The notes: generated by a model from the sequence alone, not told the origin. A DNA stretch of 64,000 nucleotides from Ligustrum vulgare (GCA_963555705.1 OY743172.1:67290602-67354601); one strand, 5' to 3'. Counted from the first letter of the stretch, positions 10,025 to 23,171 are shown. Program-made: numbers and translations.

Positions 10025-12150
10025 ACCTCAGTCTAAAAGTAGAGTCCAAGATCCTGGGAATCGATTTGGTGGGTGGTCCTTCAAAATTCAGACTACCAGA
10101 GGGGATTCGGCTGATACATCCTACACCATCTTACCGACCCTGCAATCCACCACCAAGCTAGGTGGCGATTTGTTATGATTCCCTATCATGCCAGACGAGT
10201 TCCCTTTGCACCCCTTCTTTAGGTCCTTACTCCGGATCTACAACTTATATCCTTATCAACTAGCTCCGAACTTTTGTACACAAGCGGTTGACACCTAGTT
10301 AGTATGGCAAGAAGTCATTCCAGACTACCCCATTTCCCTGCACATAATCCACACCCTGTACATTTTGAAGAAGACCGTCTGGAGGGATAAGGATGGTAGA
10401 CCAGATGTGATGGACTGGTATTATCTGTCACCAATAGGTACCCATCCTCCTATCATCACTAAGCACCCAACTTCTACAAAAAAAAATTGGAGGAGTTAGT
10501 GATTCTGGGTCACTGGGGAGTGCAAAGCTCGCCTACCGATCCTACTCCAAAGATCACCCTTCCCGAACTCTTTCCCCTCCGCATGAGTTTTATTCCACTT
10601 CCATTTACAGAGGTGGGTGCGTAGTCTTTATTAATTGTTTATTATCTCTAACACATATTTTCATTTTACCTCTTATCTCATGTCAAATCTTCGCCTCCCT
10701 GCTATCAGAGGAGGATCTGTCAACGGTGAGGAAACTGTTTACATTCCGAGGCACTTTCCAACAGGTCATTCAACAGAAAAAAGCTTTTCGTCAAGCACGA
10801 TCTTATTCGAACTATGAGTAAGTTGAAATTTTCCATCTTGCTCTCTTTCCATATAACTCAGGTTCAGTTTCTTGAAGCTACCCCTTTCTTCTTTAATTGT
10901 AACTCAAATTCCAAGGAATTCTCCAAGATTTCCCTAAAGGGGCTTATGTCAAAGAAGGTTCCTCCCATCCTTCACCAGGGAAGTGAGGTTGAAAGAAGAT
11001 AGAAGTCCATCCTCGCCGACCTTCAAGTGGAGGCAGTTAAGAATGTATCAGAGGCGTCTACTGCCCGGCTTGGGGGCACTTTTCTAGTGCTTTTACTGCC
11101 TCCCGCATTATTGCCAATTGGGCCTCGACAGGCAGACTTGGGGGAGGGAGTCAACCCTAAGAAGGCCATGCTAAGGGAAAAGGGAAAAGGTCAGGGGCGA
11201 GGACAAAGGAGAAAAGGTGTCCAAAAAGGGCTCACTTAAGGATACCACTTCCGATGATATCACCGAGTTGGTTTCTAAGGACGAGCCTCCCCCTTTGAAG
11301 AGGCTGAAAAGACCAATGTCCTTCACAGAGATGTCACTTTTGATCCCAGCTTGTTTGACTCCCCAGCGCCCCGCTACTAGAGTTGCCTTGGCTATGGAGC
11401 AGTTTCGGACAAAAGGCTAGTCCTCCTTTTCCTCTAGCATCCCTCCTGCCCGAAAATTGCTTGTAGCCAAGGCCATGAATGTTAGGGCCTTGGCTCTAAT
11501 TGAGGAGGTGGAATCTTCCGTCTTGGAGGCGTAACGTGACAAGAAGAATTCCAAAACAGGGCTTCTCCATGCTGATGATATGCTGAAGGAGATTAATGAT
11601 CTCAAGGAAAAGTTGGTCATAGCTCACAAATCTTCCTAGGATGATAGAGCCCTTTCCAAGTGCCTTCAAGAGGACAATAATAAGCTAAGGCACGATCTCC
11701 ATGCTTCTGAAGCTGATGTGGTGACCCTATGCAAAAATCTCAATGATTCCAACGCCACAAAGAGCAAGCTGGTAGCCGAAGTGACAGAGGTCACCGACAG
11801 ATTTGAGAGAGAGGTAGAGACTCAAAAAAAGATAGAAGAAGATTACACTTCTCTGCAGCGCCACTTAGAGTCCTGGGTTAAGGAGGTCCTGGAGCAGACC
11901 ATTGCAGCTAGGGTTGGGGAAATTTTTGGGGCTAAGGTATTCAAGGCGTTCCAAAATTTCAAAGATACCTTTGAGGAGAAGCCTGAGTATGAGGTTATGC
12001 AGAAGGTTTTTGAAAATATTGGTGCCCCGATGGCCTCAAAAGATGTGAAGGAGGATTTTCCCTATCTAGACCTTTCAAAAATATAGGCCTTTTATCCAAA
12101 GCCACTAGACGCAGAGGCCTACCCACTGAAGGAGCCACGGGCTATGGTTC
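10025..12150 (+). pseudogene. Convergent accessory ORF of Tat element A (broken)
   Basis: Recognisable pieces in several frames: a start segment (about 10040-10260) matching the WVDYVNK... IRLIHPTSSYRP region of element B; a basic stretch at 11027-11420; and a 122-codon open piece at 11718-12086 strong in charged coiled-coil heptads, ending FPYLDLSKI like the homologue in B. The N-terminal portion resembles the putative gypsy-type transposase/plant transposon domain found in extra ORFs of plant Gypsy elements; that link is from memory. Stops and frameshifts break it repeatedly. It runs opposite to pol, as reported for gene 23 of maize Grande. Confidence 0.75.
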
Positions 12151-12849
12151 TGTTGAAGATACCCTCCCTTCCTGACTTCTTGTATTTTTAATTTTGGCTT
12201 ATTGTTTACTACTTCTAATGATTTCGTTTGTATGAAGATCATATTTCTATTTCAGAATTTAGTGTTGGATACTTTTCATTGTGATATTTTATTTTTTCTT
12301 GACATGAGTGTTTTTGCGATGCAATGTTTGCATGTTTTGCACATGATAGTCCTTCAAACCTAATCATTTAAGATATTTATGTTCATTGGTTAGGTTTGAT
12401 AGACAGACACGCGCCCCGAACTCTTCCCCCAATAATTTCGAAGTATAATTGTGATGTCCCTTGTGTGAAGGGGTCCTCCTTACTTTCTTTCGAAGTAATT
12501 TCAGTTAAAAATGATTTGCAGAACTGTTAAAAAAGTAGTTTAGTATTTTTCTTAAATAAGACAATACATTATTAACGTTGGCAGTACCTCACCTTTTTCC
12601 GAGGCGATTAAAGTGTTTTGTGAGTTTACAGGAGTCCCATGTTTAGGGGATTTGTCATGAACCTATGCGAGTGTGGGAAATAACGAGGCACCTTGGCGCT
12701 TGGTTTGGTTAGCCTGGTTATGCTAATACTAAATTTACTTGACGTGAATTTTTGTAAGAAAGACCCTTTATTACACAACTGCCATAGAGTCAGATGCAAA
12801 TATTTCAAACTAGGGGAAGCTTCCTTTACTGATAATAGCGGCAAAGATG
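12151..12849. other. Spacer between convergent ORF and pol of Tat A
   Basis: AT-rich and non-coding. Both transcription units end here, so terminators for both would be expected. It corresponds to 38960-39760 in element B (shared CCTAATCAT and GGTTTGA blocks). Confidence 0.6.
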
Positions 12850-14654
12850 ATTGATGTTCCGGAGATTAGAAAAAGGTATTCCAGATAGGTCTTCTATCAT
12901 GTAAGTCCCTGGTACCACTTCGACAATGACTTTATAAGGCCATTCCTAGTTAGGACCTAGAGTCCCTACTCTCGGCTCTCGGGTCAAAAGAAGTACTTTT
13001 ATCAATACCAGATCCCCATTTCTGAAAAACCTCTTCTTTACTTTTTTGTTGTAATAGTGGGCCATCTTTTCTTGGTAGCGTGCTAAGAAAACATGCGATT
13101 TATCACTTCTTTCAAGGAGGAAGTCTATATCTGCTCTTTTTGCTTCTTCATTTATTACTTCGCCATAGTGCATTTGGCGAGGGGAAGGTACTCCGATCTC
13201 TATTGGGTATACTACTTCAGACCTGTAAGCCATTGAGAAAGGGGTCTCTCCTATTTGGTGCAAGAGGTAGTCCGTAGTGCCTATAAGACTTGGGGGAGTT
13301 CATCTACCCAAGTACCCTTCTGCTACTCCAGTTTCCTTTTGAAGGTGTTTTTGATATTCTTATTGACCACTTCCACTTGGTCATTTGCTTGCGGATGATG
13401 TCGGATGAGAATAGCTTGCAGATTCCCAAATCATCGCACAATTCGTCAACTCTTTTGTTTTTGAATTGTTTTGCATTGTCAGACACCAATGTTCCATCGA
13501 ATCAACATATAATATTCTTACAAATGAATTTGGAAGTGTTTACCTCGGTGATATTCATCAAGGGTTCTGCCTCGATCCATTTGGTGAAGTAATCTACCGC
13601 AACAATCGCGAAGCAGTTATTTCCACTACCTCGAGGCATGGGGCCAATAATATCGATTCCCCACTTTGCAAAGGGCCAAGGGCTGGTTACCACCCTCAAC
13701 TCGTTGTGTGGCCGGTGTGATATGGGGCATGTCGCTAACATTCGTCACATTTGCGGACAAAGTCATGAGCATCCTTCCGCATAGTGGGCCAGAAATACCC
13801 CTGTTTCAGGGCTTTCTAGGCTAAGGATAGCACTCCGGCATGGTTGTCACAAATGCCCTCATGAATTTTCATCATTATGTACTTGCCTCTGCTAGACCAA
13901 CACATCTTAACAAAGGCATGGTGTAGCTTCGCTTATAGAGTACCCCATCAATGAGGATGAAATTAGCTACATACCTTTGTAATTTTTGAGCTACCTCTGA
14001 ATTGTCTGGTAGAGTCTAATATTTTAAGTAAGCAAGAATAGGAGTCATCCAAGAATGAGGAGCTCGACATCCTTGCTACTTGCCAATTTGGATAAGGCAT
14101 CTGCATTCGAATTTTTAGAACTGGAAATGTGGATCAACTCGAATTTCTCAAAATGAACTACCAGACCTTCTACTTTCTTCATGAGATCGTTGTAGGCTCC
14201 ATGGCGGAAAACTGGCCACTGACTTTGCTCATGATGAGTTGGGAGTCACTATTTGCTTTCAGTGATTTGATTTTCAAAGTTATTACTAGCTTTAGTCCTT
14301 CCGGAGTGCTTCGTATTCCGCCACATTGTTTGAGGCTATAAAACTGAAGCGAACCGCGCTGTGTAATTTGTGTCCTTCCGGGCTTAACAGTATTACTCCA
14401 GTGCCAGACCTTCCTTCGGTGGAGGATCCATTAACGAATAGTCGCCACTCATGATTTTCCCCCATATTTTCGATCATCTCCACCTCTGGAGAGTGTGTAA
14501 TTCATCTATGAAATCTGCCAATGCTTGGCCCTTTATTGCTAACTGAGGCATATATTGCAGGTCGTACTGACTAATCTCTATGGCCCACTTCATTAGCCTT
14601 CCAGACGCGTCTGGTTTCTACAATACTTGTCTCATGGGGAAATTTGTAAGTACC
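12850..14654 (-). pseudogene. Tat A pol fragment: RNase H and integrase
   Basis: Reading down the minus strand: RNase H at about 14483-14292 (FVNGSSTEGRSGTG, N-N-V-A-E-Y-E-A); a zinc-finger-like stretch near 13800-13740; integrase core at 13741-13502 (first Asp in WGIDIIGPMP) and 13489-13304 (second Asp in VSDNAKQF); and the integrase C-terminal region at 13263-12946 (TPFSMAYRSE, then a basic KKVKKRFFRNGDLVL). Frameshifts and stops separate the pieces, so it is a relic. The integrase N-terminal region kept here is missing from element B. Confidence 0.88.
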
Positions 14655-15438
14655 TGATGTGATCCAGGTCCAAAGCCCAAACACAGGCCCATGCAAGGAT
14701 CTGTTGATTGTGGAAGAAGGGCCGATGACTCAGTTTCGGGAAAATTAGGTCAAAGAAGCAATGGACAATGTTGTGCAAGTGGCTATGGACAAAAATGTGT
14801 TCTTGACTAATAAAGAAGCAACTTTCATGTTGGTCCCGAGTCCCGAAGCCAAGTGGATCAACATGATTCAAGTGGACAAAAATTGGATCCAGCGGGACGC
14901 CTACACGATCGCACAGTGATAATGGGTCAGCAGTGATAATGGGTCAGTGATAGAGGCAGAAGTTTTTAAGGTATTCCATGCAATAGCGCAGTAATTCACC
15001 ACACGATCACGCAGTGCAAACACGGAGGACCCGTTAGCAATTTCCTCAGATTTTTTATTTATTTTATTTCCTTTTTCAGTTAAGTTGTTTCCTAGTATAA
15101 TTTTAAGACCTATTTTCATCCCTTATCATCATATAAGGGTTCTTTATGTTTACTTTTGAATTACACAACTTGAGAGATTATTGTAAGGCTATATTGCTTT
15201 CAAAAACTTATTCTTCATTGAATAAAATTCGAATTTGCGAGTTTATTCTTGATTGTTCAAACTTAGGCGAGAATTATTATTATTTGTGATCAAGAGGTCA
15301 ATATATCAATTTGATTGTATTGGTTGCTTGATTCAATTGATTTTGATTGGATCCATAAATCGTGATTCTTTTGGCGTTCTTGGGTTGAGTCAATCTTTTG
15401 TGGGTTGCGTAGTTACAATTGCTACGTGGTTCGCATCA
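14655..15438 (+). repeat. 5' LTR of Gypsy element D, inserted in Tat A
   Basis: It begins TGATG and ends CATCA (short inverted termini), and a tRNA-Met type PBS follows after two bases. It lies within the RNase H region of relic A. No second copy is present, so the element is 3' truncated. Confidence 0.75.
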
Positions 15439-15440
15439 AT

Positions 15441-15452
15441 TGGTATCAGGGC
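15441..15452 (+). other. Primer binding site of Gypsy element D
   Basis: TGGTATCAGGGC matches the initiator tRNA-Met primer site with one change from the usual TGGTATCAGAGC. Confidence 0.85.
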
Positions 15453-15985
15453 TTAGGCTCCAAAAAAATCAAGGTTATATTTTTTCTTGTTTTCTTGAAT
15501 TCTTTAATTTTGTTCTTCGCGTTCTTCATAGTTTTGAGTCTTTGATCTAAAAAAGTATCCAAAAAAAATTCAAAATTTATTTCATTTGTTTGATGTCCAA
15601 ATCAAATTTCGTTTGTTTCGTTGTTATCTTAGTTGAATTATCCTGTAAAAAAAATTTCGTCAAAAAAAAAAATCAAATTCAAGAACTACCTTCTTGAATT
15701 AATTCTAGTCTCCAATCTAAAGTGTCAAATTCCTTCATTGAGCCAAATTACCTTTGTCAAGTCTTCATTGATTTTATTCCAATAAATCATTGAATTCTCC
15801 CTCATACATAGTTTGAATTATTCGGGATTAATAGTTGTTTGAGTTTGGGTTCGTTCTTTGAAGCAATTGGTGTGAAAGCTATTGAGTGGAAAAAGGCAAG
15901 AGTGGTGAGATTAATAGAGGGAAAAAGTCAAATTGAGTGATACACGAGTGAAAAACACGTGAGGCATAAATTTACTTCTAATAGG

Positions 15986-17204
15986 ATGTCTGAACAATCT
16001 TCTACTACAAAAAACAACGATCAAGCCAACATGTCGGATGAGATGGTACAATGGTTTGAGCGTTTATTTGGGGATGTGTTAGGTAGGTTAGAAAGACTTG
16101 AACAACCTCAGGAAGTGCCTAATGCACGTAGGCAAGGTGGGCGAGGTTGTAGAGTAGAGGTGGTTGATGAGAATGAAGAAGATAGTGATTTTGATGATGG
16201 GGCAATTGTGGATAGAGGAATTAGGCATGGAAGGAGGGATAGAGATCTTATTGGGGATAGAGTGGAAAGTAGTATGAGCAACATCAAAATGAAAATTTCG
16301 TCATTCAAGGGTAGGAGTGATCTGGAAGCATACTTGGAGTGGGAAAAGAAGATGGAGTTGATTTTTAATTTCTATACTTACTCAGAAGAGAAAAAGCTTA
16401 AGGTAGTTGTACTTGAATTCTCCGATTACGCTATTACTTGGTGGGATCAATTGGTGACTTCTAGGAGGAGGAATCACGAGAGGCCCATTAATACTTGGGA
16501 TGAATTAAAAGCTATCATGAGAAAGAGATTCGTGCCAAGTCATTACCATCGAGTGCTTCATCAAAAATTACAAAGTCTATACCAAGGATCCTAGAGTGCG
16601 GAGGATTATCATAAGGAGATGAAGATGTTAATGATTAGAGCTAATGTTGATGAGGATAAGGAGGCTACTATGGCCCGGTTTTTGAATGGATTGTATAGGG
16701 ATATAGGTAACGTGGTTGAGCTACAACATTATTTGGAGATGGAAGATATGTTACACATGGCTATAAAGGTGGAGAAGCAAGGTATCAATCGGGTTCTAAT
16801 TCTTCTTGGAAGTGAAGTGGGAAAACAAAGGAGATGGGGCTATTTCTAAAGGGAAGTTTGAGAAACCAAAATGGAAGAGGAGCATGCTAGCAAACTGGCA
16901 CCTAAGGGGGAACCTCAACCATCTAGGAGTAGAGACATGCAATGCTTCAAATGTTTAGGGAGAGGACATGTTGTGTCTCAATGTCCTAATAGGCGAGTAA
17001 TACTTGTGCGAAAGGATGGAACCATGGAAAGTGATAGTGAAGAAGAGGATTATAGCGATATGCCTGCGTTGGAGGAAGTATGTGATGATGAGTATGTGTT
17101 ATCCGGGGAGCTTGGTGAGCTATTAGTGACAAGGCGAGCTCTTAGTGCTCAAACACGAATGACTTGGAGCAACAAAGGGAGAACATATTCCATACTCAGT
17201 GTCG
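15986..17204 (+). pseudogene. Ty3/Gypsy gag with start of protease (element D, broken)
   Basis: The first ATG is 15986. The Retrotrans_gag core is clear (ITWWDQL, then MRKRFVPSHYH and LQSLYQGS). An in-frame TAG at 16592 follows, after which the same frame continues (DEDKEATMARFLNGL). A pair of frame changes near 16790-16870 precedes a CCHC knuckle (C-F-K-C-x4-H-x4-C, about 16942-16983) and an acidic linker. The frame ends in the start of protease (RENIFHT) where an Athila-like LTR begins at 17205. The catalytic protease motif and everything after it are lost. Confidence 0.88.
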
Positions 17205-18651
17205 TGATAAGTGTATTTATACACTTATTTCTATCCAAAAAGTAGGATTTTATCTGTTTGTTTAAGAATATTTTTCATTTATTTCGTTGTTATTTATTTA
17301 TATTTTAGAAATAACCTAAAGTCGAGAAAATAATGGAATTGAAGCCAAAATCAGGCAATTGGATGATAAAAATGTTAAAGTGTGCAAATCGAGAGTTGAT
17401 GCAGTTAATCAAATGGCCAATTGGTTGAAAAATGGAAGAAGAAATCAAATTTGGAAGAAATCAGAAGTTCATGGGCTAAATTACAACAATCGTAAGTTAG
17501 ATGACTTGATGTGCAATTAAAAAATAGGGACCAACTTGTAGCACTTCAAAAGATGAAAATTGCATCCAACCGGGAAACTGCGCGGTCACATGGAACAAAA
17601 CTTCGCCGTCGCATGACTTGAAAAATTGGCGACTGAAACAGACCTGCAGAAGCATGCGACTGCAACTATTTGAACCGCGCGGTCGCACAGTAGAAATTCT
17701 GGACCGCAGCTGGGCTTTTTGCGCAGAATTCAGCATTCTTTCTCACCAAGTAACCTAAATTCCGAGAACATCAATAGATACATGGCTTGGGGCACGAAAC
17801 TAGGAGTTCCCAATTATCTTGTTTGATGCCAAAACGCTGTCCAACTGCTGGGGGATCCATAGAAGGCTAAATTCAAGATTGAAGAACAATGATTAAGAAG
17901 ATGAACGGGGTGACTTCTATTCATTTTTCCTGTGAATTTTCTTTAATCATGTTTCTAGGTTAGGTTAATTGTGTTAGAATTGTGATGAAGTTTTGAACTC
18001 GTGAATCCATGTTTTAATCCATTATTTATACCATGCAATTTATGGTTTTGAGCAATTGAATTATGCTTTTTCTATCATGCAATTACTTGATCACTAGTTG
18101 TATGATTTTAGGTTGTGATTTCTTAAGTTCGAAAGATTAGGATTTCATTAGACTTGTTTCAATTGCCACAAAGTCCGATATGGGATAGAAATATAACCCT
18201 ATGCTTTGTGTTTTCTGCTATAGTATTCACAAATCTTTTAATGCTTTCTTACACATTCGGATTCAACATAGAAATATAGTTGGGTCGTGCGTTGGAATAG
18301 GTGTTAATGCTTGTCCGAAAAGGAGTTTTAACTACACTTGGAATATGGAAATTCAAAATTCATGAATTGAATTTAAATAATTTGGTTAAAATATGAATGA
18401 TAGAGTCAAAATGGATTCATAATTCTAATGCATTTATTTTCATAAGTTTTAAAATGAAATTTGTCAATTTTTTTAGTTTAATCTTTATTTTAATTTTCAA
18501 AAATAAAAATTTCCAACTCAATCAAATTTTTTCTAGATTCGGATAAGGATTCGTAATCTAAAATACAATTTAAAACAATCTCTGTGTGATCGATACTTGA
18601 ATTCACGTCCGCTGTATTACTTGCTCGACCTATGCACTTGCGGAGCGATCA
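17205..18651 (+). repeat. Athila-like Gypsy LTR (element E)
   Basis: Starts TGATAAGTG and ends GCGATCA, giving TGAT/ATCA inverted tips, and is followed after six bases by an Athila-type PBS. It interrupts the gag-protease of element D. Bases before the left end are TGTCG; no second copy is found on the right, so this is a 5' LTR whose body was deleted rather than a solo LTR. Confidence 0.8.
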
Positions 18652-18657
18652 AGTTTT

Positions 18658-18675
18658 TGGCGCTATTGTCGGGGA
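18658..18675 (+). other. Primer binding site, Athila type (tRNA-Asp like)
   Basis: TGGCGCTATTGTCGGGGA is close to the tRNA-Asp complementary site used by Athila/Tat elements (usual TGGCGCC start), with a few substitutions. Confidence 0.8.
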
Positions 18676-18981
18676 TTGATTTTTAAATTTATTTTGAGAT
18701 AATAAATTAAACACACTTATTTAGAGATTTTGAATTTCTTATTATTATCTAAGTTTTTTTAAGGTTTGAATTATTTACCATTGAGCTTTAAATGATATTG
18801 AATTTTTAGTTGTTTCCAACCAATTTTTTTTTTTTTCAAATTTGAAGTATTGAATGTTAGAGTCGGTTTTTTATAAAATAATGTGATTAAATCAAGTCAT
18901 TTTTCCGCTCATATATTATTTCGAAAACTGGTTTGAAATGATGATGTGGCATTCCAGGTGTTTAGAACTCGGGGCGTTACA
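18676..18981 (+). repeat. Residue of element E plus a truncated LTR 3' end
   Basis: Short AT-rich internal sequence passes into a segment ending GTGTTTAGAACTCGGGGCG then TTACA at 18981. That ending matches the 3' tips of the solo LTRs at 22473, 26808 (reverse strand) and 47667. The junction is not sharp; about 18870-18981 is the LTR-like part, and its left portion is missing. Confidence 0.55.
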
Positions 18982-19796
18982 ACGGACGATTTTTTTCTTT
19001 ACTCGAAAATGAAATTGCATGTAAAAGAGAGGAAGATGTCTTTTACTTGAAACAATAATGAAATTGACCTTTAATGGCACATCTGAGGACTTGCATACGT
19101 ATTTATGTCTTTGGATATCTTGATGAATAATATTGCAGTGGTTTTCAACTGTAATTGTTCAACTTCTTCTGATCCTACTTAGACCATGATGACAATTAAT
19201 CGATATAACTCGAGTTAATTTCCTTTTTTTTTGTGTGATATAGAAGATCGTGTATTTCAAAGCTTAAATATCACACTTCTTAAAAACAGGCCTGGGTGAA
19301 AGGGCTAAAATGTGGTAGTAATTAGTTTGCGGTTTGATTTAGTTTGTCCTATCTCAGAATCTAATCATCAATTCATGGTGATACTCTATGAGATCGACTA
19401 TAACTTTTACCTCTAGGCTTTGTAATTGGAAATGATTTAAGGATATTTAAATTTGAATTTTATCCCCCCCCCCATTCCATTTATAGAGTATTTCAATTGC
19501 AATTATTATCCGTGGATCATCTAGTTTCTTTGTTAATAATCACGACTTAACGTGTTTAGTAGTAGCTTCATTCTTTTCTGAACATCTTAAATTCAAAGGT
19601 TGCATGCATTGTGTAATCATAGGGTAATGAAAAAATTGCAAAGCCTCTAGAGTGCATTGATGACAAGGACTGGTCCATATGTTTTCATATCATATCATCT
19701 TGGATATAGTTCTTCTCCTCAACACAACTCATTGGCATCATTTAACTCTTTCTTCTCTTATGGGTAGAGTTTGAGTTATTACACTTATCCAGCAAT
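18982..19796. other. Non-coding spacer, possibly original host sequence
   Basis: No ORF of note and no recognised repeat apart from a C9 run at 19465. Together with 22479-22683 it may be part of the pre-insertion locus. Confidence 0.4.
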
Positions 19797-19801
19797 TTAA
19801 C

Positions 19802-22473
19802 TGTAGCGACCGGAAATTTTCATTTCTTTCTAAATAAAATGTTTTAAAACTTTAAATGCGCGTCGCTACGACTTTTTCCATTTAATTTAAAGGAGTGTTC
19901 GTCTAGCCAAATTAAGAATGAAATTAAATTAATTTTCATCGTATTTAAATTTAAGAATTTTATTCAACATATCCCAATGTCACCATTTTAAATCTTAATT
20001 CAAATTTTAAGGATTTTAAAGTTATCCAAATTCATTATTTGATTTACGTCGAGATTTTTTTTATATTTTTGGACTCAAATTGATTTCTAGTTCAAAATCT
20101 TAATTGTATTATTTTCTTCCAATTTCGAACCACAAATCAATCCCCTCAAATCGTAAATTTAACATAAATTGCCACACATTCCAACCCAAATTCATGGCCC
20201 TTACCAATTTCAATTTTTGGCAAATTCCAGCAATCTTCCATCTTCACATCCCTGATTCTCTCCCTCACCTCCCTAAAATAACATACCAAATTCTGCAATG
20301 CCCACAATTCATCCCAATCAGAAATCCAACCTATTTCCCCACTATTCTCTCATACAAAATTTCTAATCAAAAACATAATGATGATTTACCATATTCCACC
20401 CTTTTCATACCTAACTATCCACCATCTTTCCTAAATTAACATTTAACACTTTGCAATTCTCTGCAATTCTCTCCAACGCAAGCAATATTCCGTTTTCAGA
20501 TTTCAAGCTCCAACTCTACATGGAATTATTCTGAAAATCCATTTTCCCCACATGTTAATTCCATTCTCACATTCCTAATCCTCTCCCTCTTTTCCTTAAT
20601 AACCATGGCCATCCTACTGCAATCCTACAAATCAACCTCAATCAAGAGATTTCAATTTTCAGCTTTCCAAAAACCTGTATTCCCTTTCAGCCCTCAATCA
20701 GCAGATCCCCTCAAAATCATAAACCTAACATAATCTGCCACACATTCCATAAACCACAAAATTCTGCCTCAACCTACCAAAATTAATCACGCAACCTAAG
20801 CTTATTTTTCCAATTCCTCACACAACCGAGAAACCACACAATTCTGGGTAAGCTCTCAACCTTTGTCGACTGCTGCACACGAATTCCACAATTTTTCAAA
20901 ATCCAATCACACCACGCACATCATCAATCTTCAAGCAAATTTGCAGACAACCAATTCCACCTCCAACCAATCTGACACAGGCCCGCAACACCACCATCAC
21001 CATGCCAAACACCGACCGTAACACCCAACCTCCATCGAACACCACCGGAACCACCTCCACTGCCTCCTCAAAATCCCCATCAATCAGCCCCGTAAAACAA
21101 ACCAAAAACCCAGCATAAGCCAAGCCCAAGACTTACCTCGACTTTCGCACTGTTCACCGCTAATATCGTCGGAAGTCACAACTCCAATCTTGATTTCCAG
21201 CCTCGGTTTAACCATCGGTCTCGCACCCAATCAGCCCCAGAACCTAGCCTATTTGCACCCTCACCGCTCGTCGCACCCGACGTCGGTGTTTCGCCGGCGA
21301 AATCACTGGTCGGACACCAGTTTGCGCGAGAGGCAGCTCCGGCGCAACTCCGTGGTCAGCCTCTGGGTCGTGATAGAGAGAGAATAGTGAGAGAGAGAGA
21401 GATAAGATCTGATAATATGTTTTGATTTTCGAAAATTACACCTAAGTCCCCAAGCTTTTAAAGTTATTTAAATCAGTCCCTATCTTTTAAAACTTATTAT
21501 TTCAGTCCTTTCAGCTTTAAACCTTTTCATTTCAGTTCCTTTAGTTTACAAAATAGTTTTAATCAGTCCTTTCATTTTAAAAATCAATTATTTAAATCCC
21601 TACAGTTTAATTTCCGTTTTGAGTAGTCCCTCAACTTTCAAAAGTATTCATTTTTGTCCCTCAACTTTCAAAGTATTCATTTTAGTCCCTCAACTTTCAA
21701 AGTATTCATTTTAGTCCCTCAACTTTCAAATCATCAATTTCAGTCCTCAAATTGTAATTCATCATTTTTTAAACTATAAATTTCTAAAGACTAATTTACT
21801 TATTGGCTAGACGAGGCGTACGGAGATTGGAAAGATTGAAGTCATTCCCGCTCAACCACACTCGTTAAGTTTAAGGTAGACTCGCCCCCACTAATTGATT
21901 TATATTATAATTGCATGTGTTATGTGGATTTGTGTGATTTTATGCTTAATTGCATGAGAAAAGAATATCTCTTTTGAGATAAAGAATTATGTTATGCTGG
22001 GCATAACTTATCTGCTAGCCAAGAAAAGAAAAGAATGTGTTCATTTGCGTTCACTATGTGATGCCTATGAATAAGAAAAGAATGTCACTACATTATTTGC
22101 ATAATTTCTTGTTCAATTATCTTGTAGATTAATTATTGGCGATGAGTCTACTGAGTATTTCATTTTTGAAATGCTCAACCCGTTATTTTAACAACTTTTG
22201 CAGATTTCGGAGACGATGGCGAGTGATGGGCAATGACGGCAAATTACAAATTGATATTTTTTTAAAAGTCGTGAATTTGACATGATTATTTCATTTTATC
22301 AAGAATTGTCATTTTTACAAATTTGTACGAAAATACTTATTCCATTTGAATTATCGCTAAATTTTTATTCGATAAATGCGATATTTAATATTTAATCATT
22401 TTTCCGCAACAAAGTTTATTAAAGAATTTAGAAAAGTGACGTTCCCGCGCTCCTCGGAATTTGGGGCGTTACA
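19802..22473 (+). repeat. Solo LTR, Gypsy-type, 2672 bp
   Basis: Begins TGTAGCGACC, ends GGGGCGTTACA, and is flanked by a perfect 5-bp duplication TTAAC (19797-19801 and 22474-22478). There is no PBS, PPT or coding region inside; the 111-codon ORF at 20104 is featureless low-complexity sequence. It includes a C-rich, T-poor half (20200-21350), a GA run near 21380-21405 and a tandem repeat at about 21600-21760. The same LTR family recurs at 26808-30442 (minus) and 46229-47667. Confidence 0.85.
21600..21760 (+). repeat. Short tandem repeat within the solo LTR
   Basis: A unit of about 28 bp containing AGTCCCTCAACTTTCAAA and GTATTCATTTT is repeated at least three times, with weaker related copies (CAGTCC...TTTTAAA) back to about 21440. 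Related (TTAGTCC) blocks appear in the minus-strand LTR at 28990-29260. Confidence 0.75.
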
Positions 22474-22478
22474 TTAAC

Positions 22479-22683
22479 ATTTTAAAATGTATATCTTTTA
22501 TGCCTCTTTAAGATTAACCATTAATATTAGAGCTTCAATGTGCTCCATTTCAGATGTTTTATTCAGTTAAAAAAATTGAAGTCATTTAATGGATTAGGAA
22601 CAATGTATTTATAATATATGTCCCGCTAAAATATCTGTGTAGGACTTGTGAGGCTATTTATTTCTTAGGTTATGTACTTGTTG
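22479..22683. other. Short unique segment before Copia C
   Basis: AT-rich, no coding signal. It ends ACTTGTTGCAGAT, where CAGAT is the left TSD of the Copia element. Confidence 0.4.
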
Positions 22684-22688
22684 CAGAT

Positions 22689-23170
22689 TGTTAGAATTAA
22701 TGTACAAGCACAATTAGTTTGGCCAGACTTCACAATTAGATTAATTAATATGAATAATTAATCTAGGCTCATTGATGGCCATAATATTGTGAATAGGGTT
22801 TTTATGTGCAAATATTAATAAGTGCACTATTGTAGAGAAATAAAAGGAGAGTCGCATATATTCATGCACATGGTTTTTCTCTTTCTAGCACAAAGAGAAA
22901 AATCAATATTGTCTTAAATCCATTCCAATTGTTGGAAATTGATGGAGTTCCAGATTCTTCTCGCTCTGTGTATTTCTGTTAGAGGCTAAACAATTGGACA
23001 GCTAGTAGTGACACAGCTAGTAGTGACAAGATTGTACCTCCTGTTTCAAATTTCAGATTCACGACATTCATTAAAGGTATTATTTTTGTCACAGATTCTA
23101 TCTAAGTGCAGGCTGATTCGGGCTTTCGTTTCAAGTCTTTTAATTTTAGCTGTTGACCCAAAATCTTACA
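22689..23170 (+). repeat. 5' LTR of Copia C
   Basis: 482 bp, TG...CA, aligned end to end with 48391-48870. Confidence 0.88.
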
Positions 23171-23171
23171 G

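Larger units (their letters stand above)
10025..14654 (-). mobile_element. Tat-lineage Ty3/Gypsy relic A (truncated at both ends)
   Basis: Read on the minus strand, it holds RNase H, integrase, a spacer and then a convergent ORF on the opposite strand, the same order as element B at 36310-42540. Neither of its own LTRs, nor its RT, protease or gag, is present. The right edge is the LTR of another Gypsy element at 14655; the left edge at about 10025 falls within the convergent ORF. It lies in opposite orientation to element B, about 23 kb away. Confidence 0.85.

Noticed and set aside
13080..13720. Plus-strand ORFs over the Tat A integrase
   Set aside because: Antisense shadows; the minus strand carries the integrase motifs.
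20104..20439. 111-codon plus-strand ORF
   Set aside because: Pro/Phe/Ile-rich chance ORF in C-rich solo LTR sequence; no domain or homologue seen.
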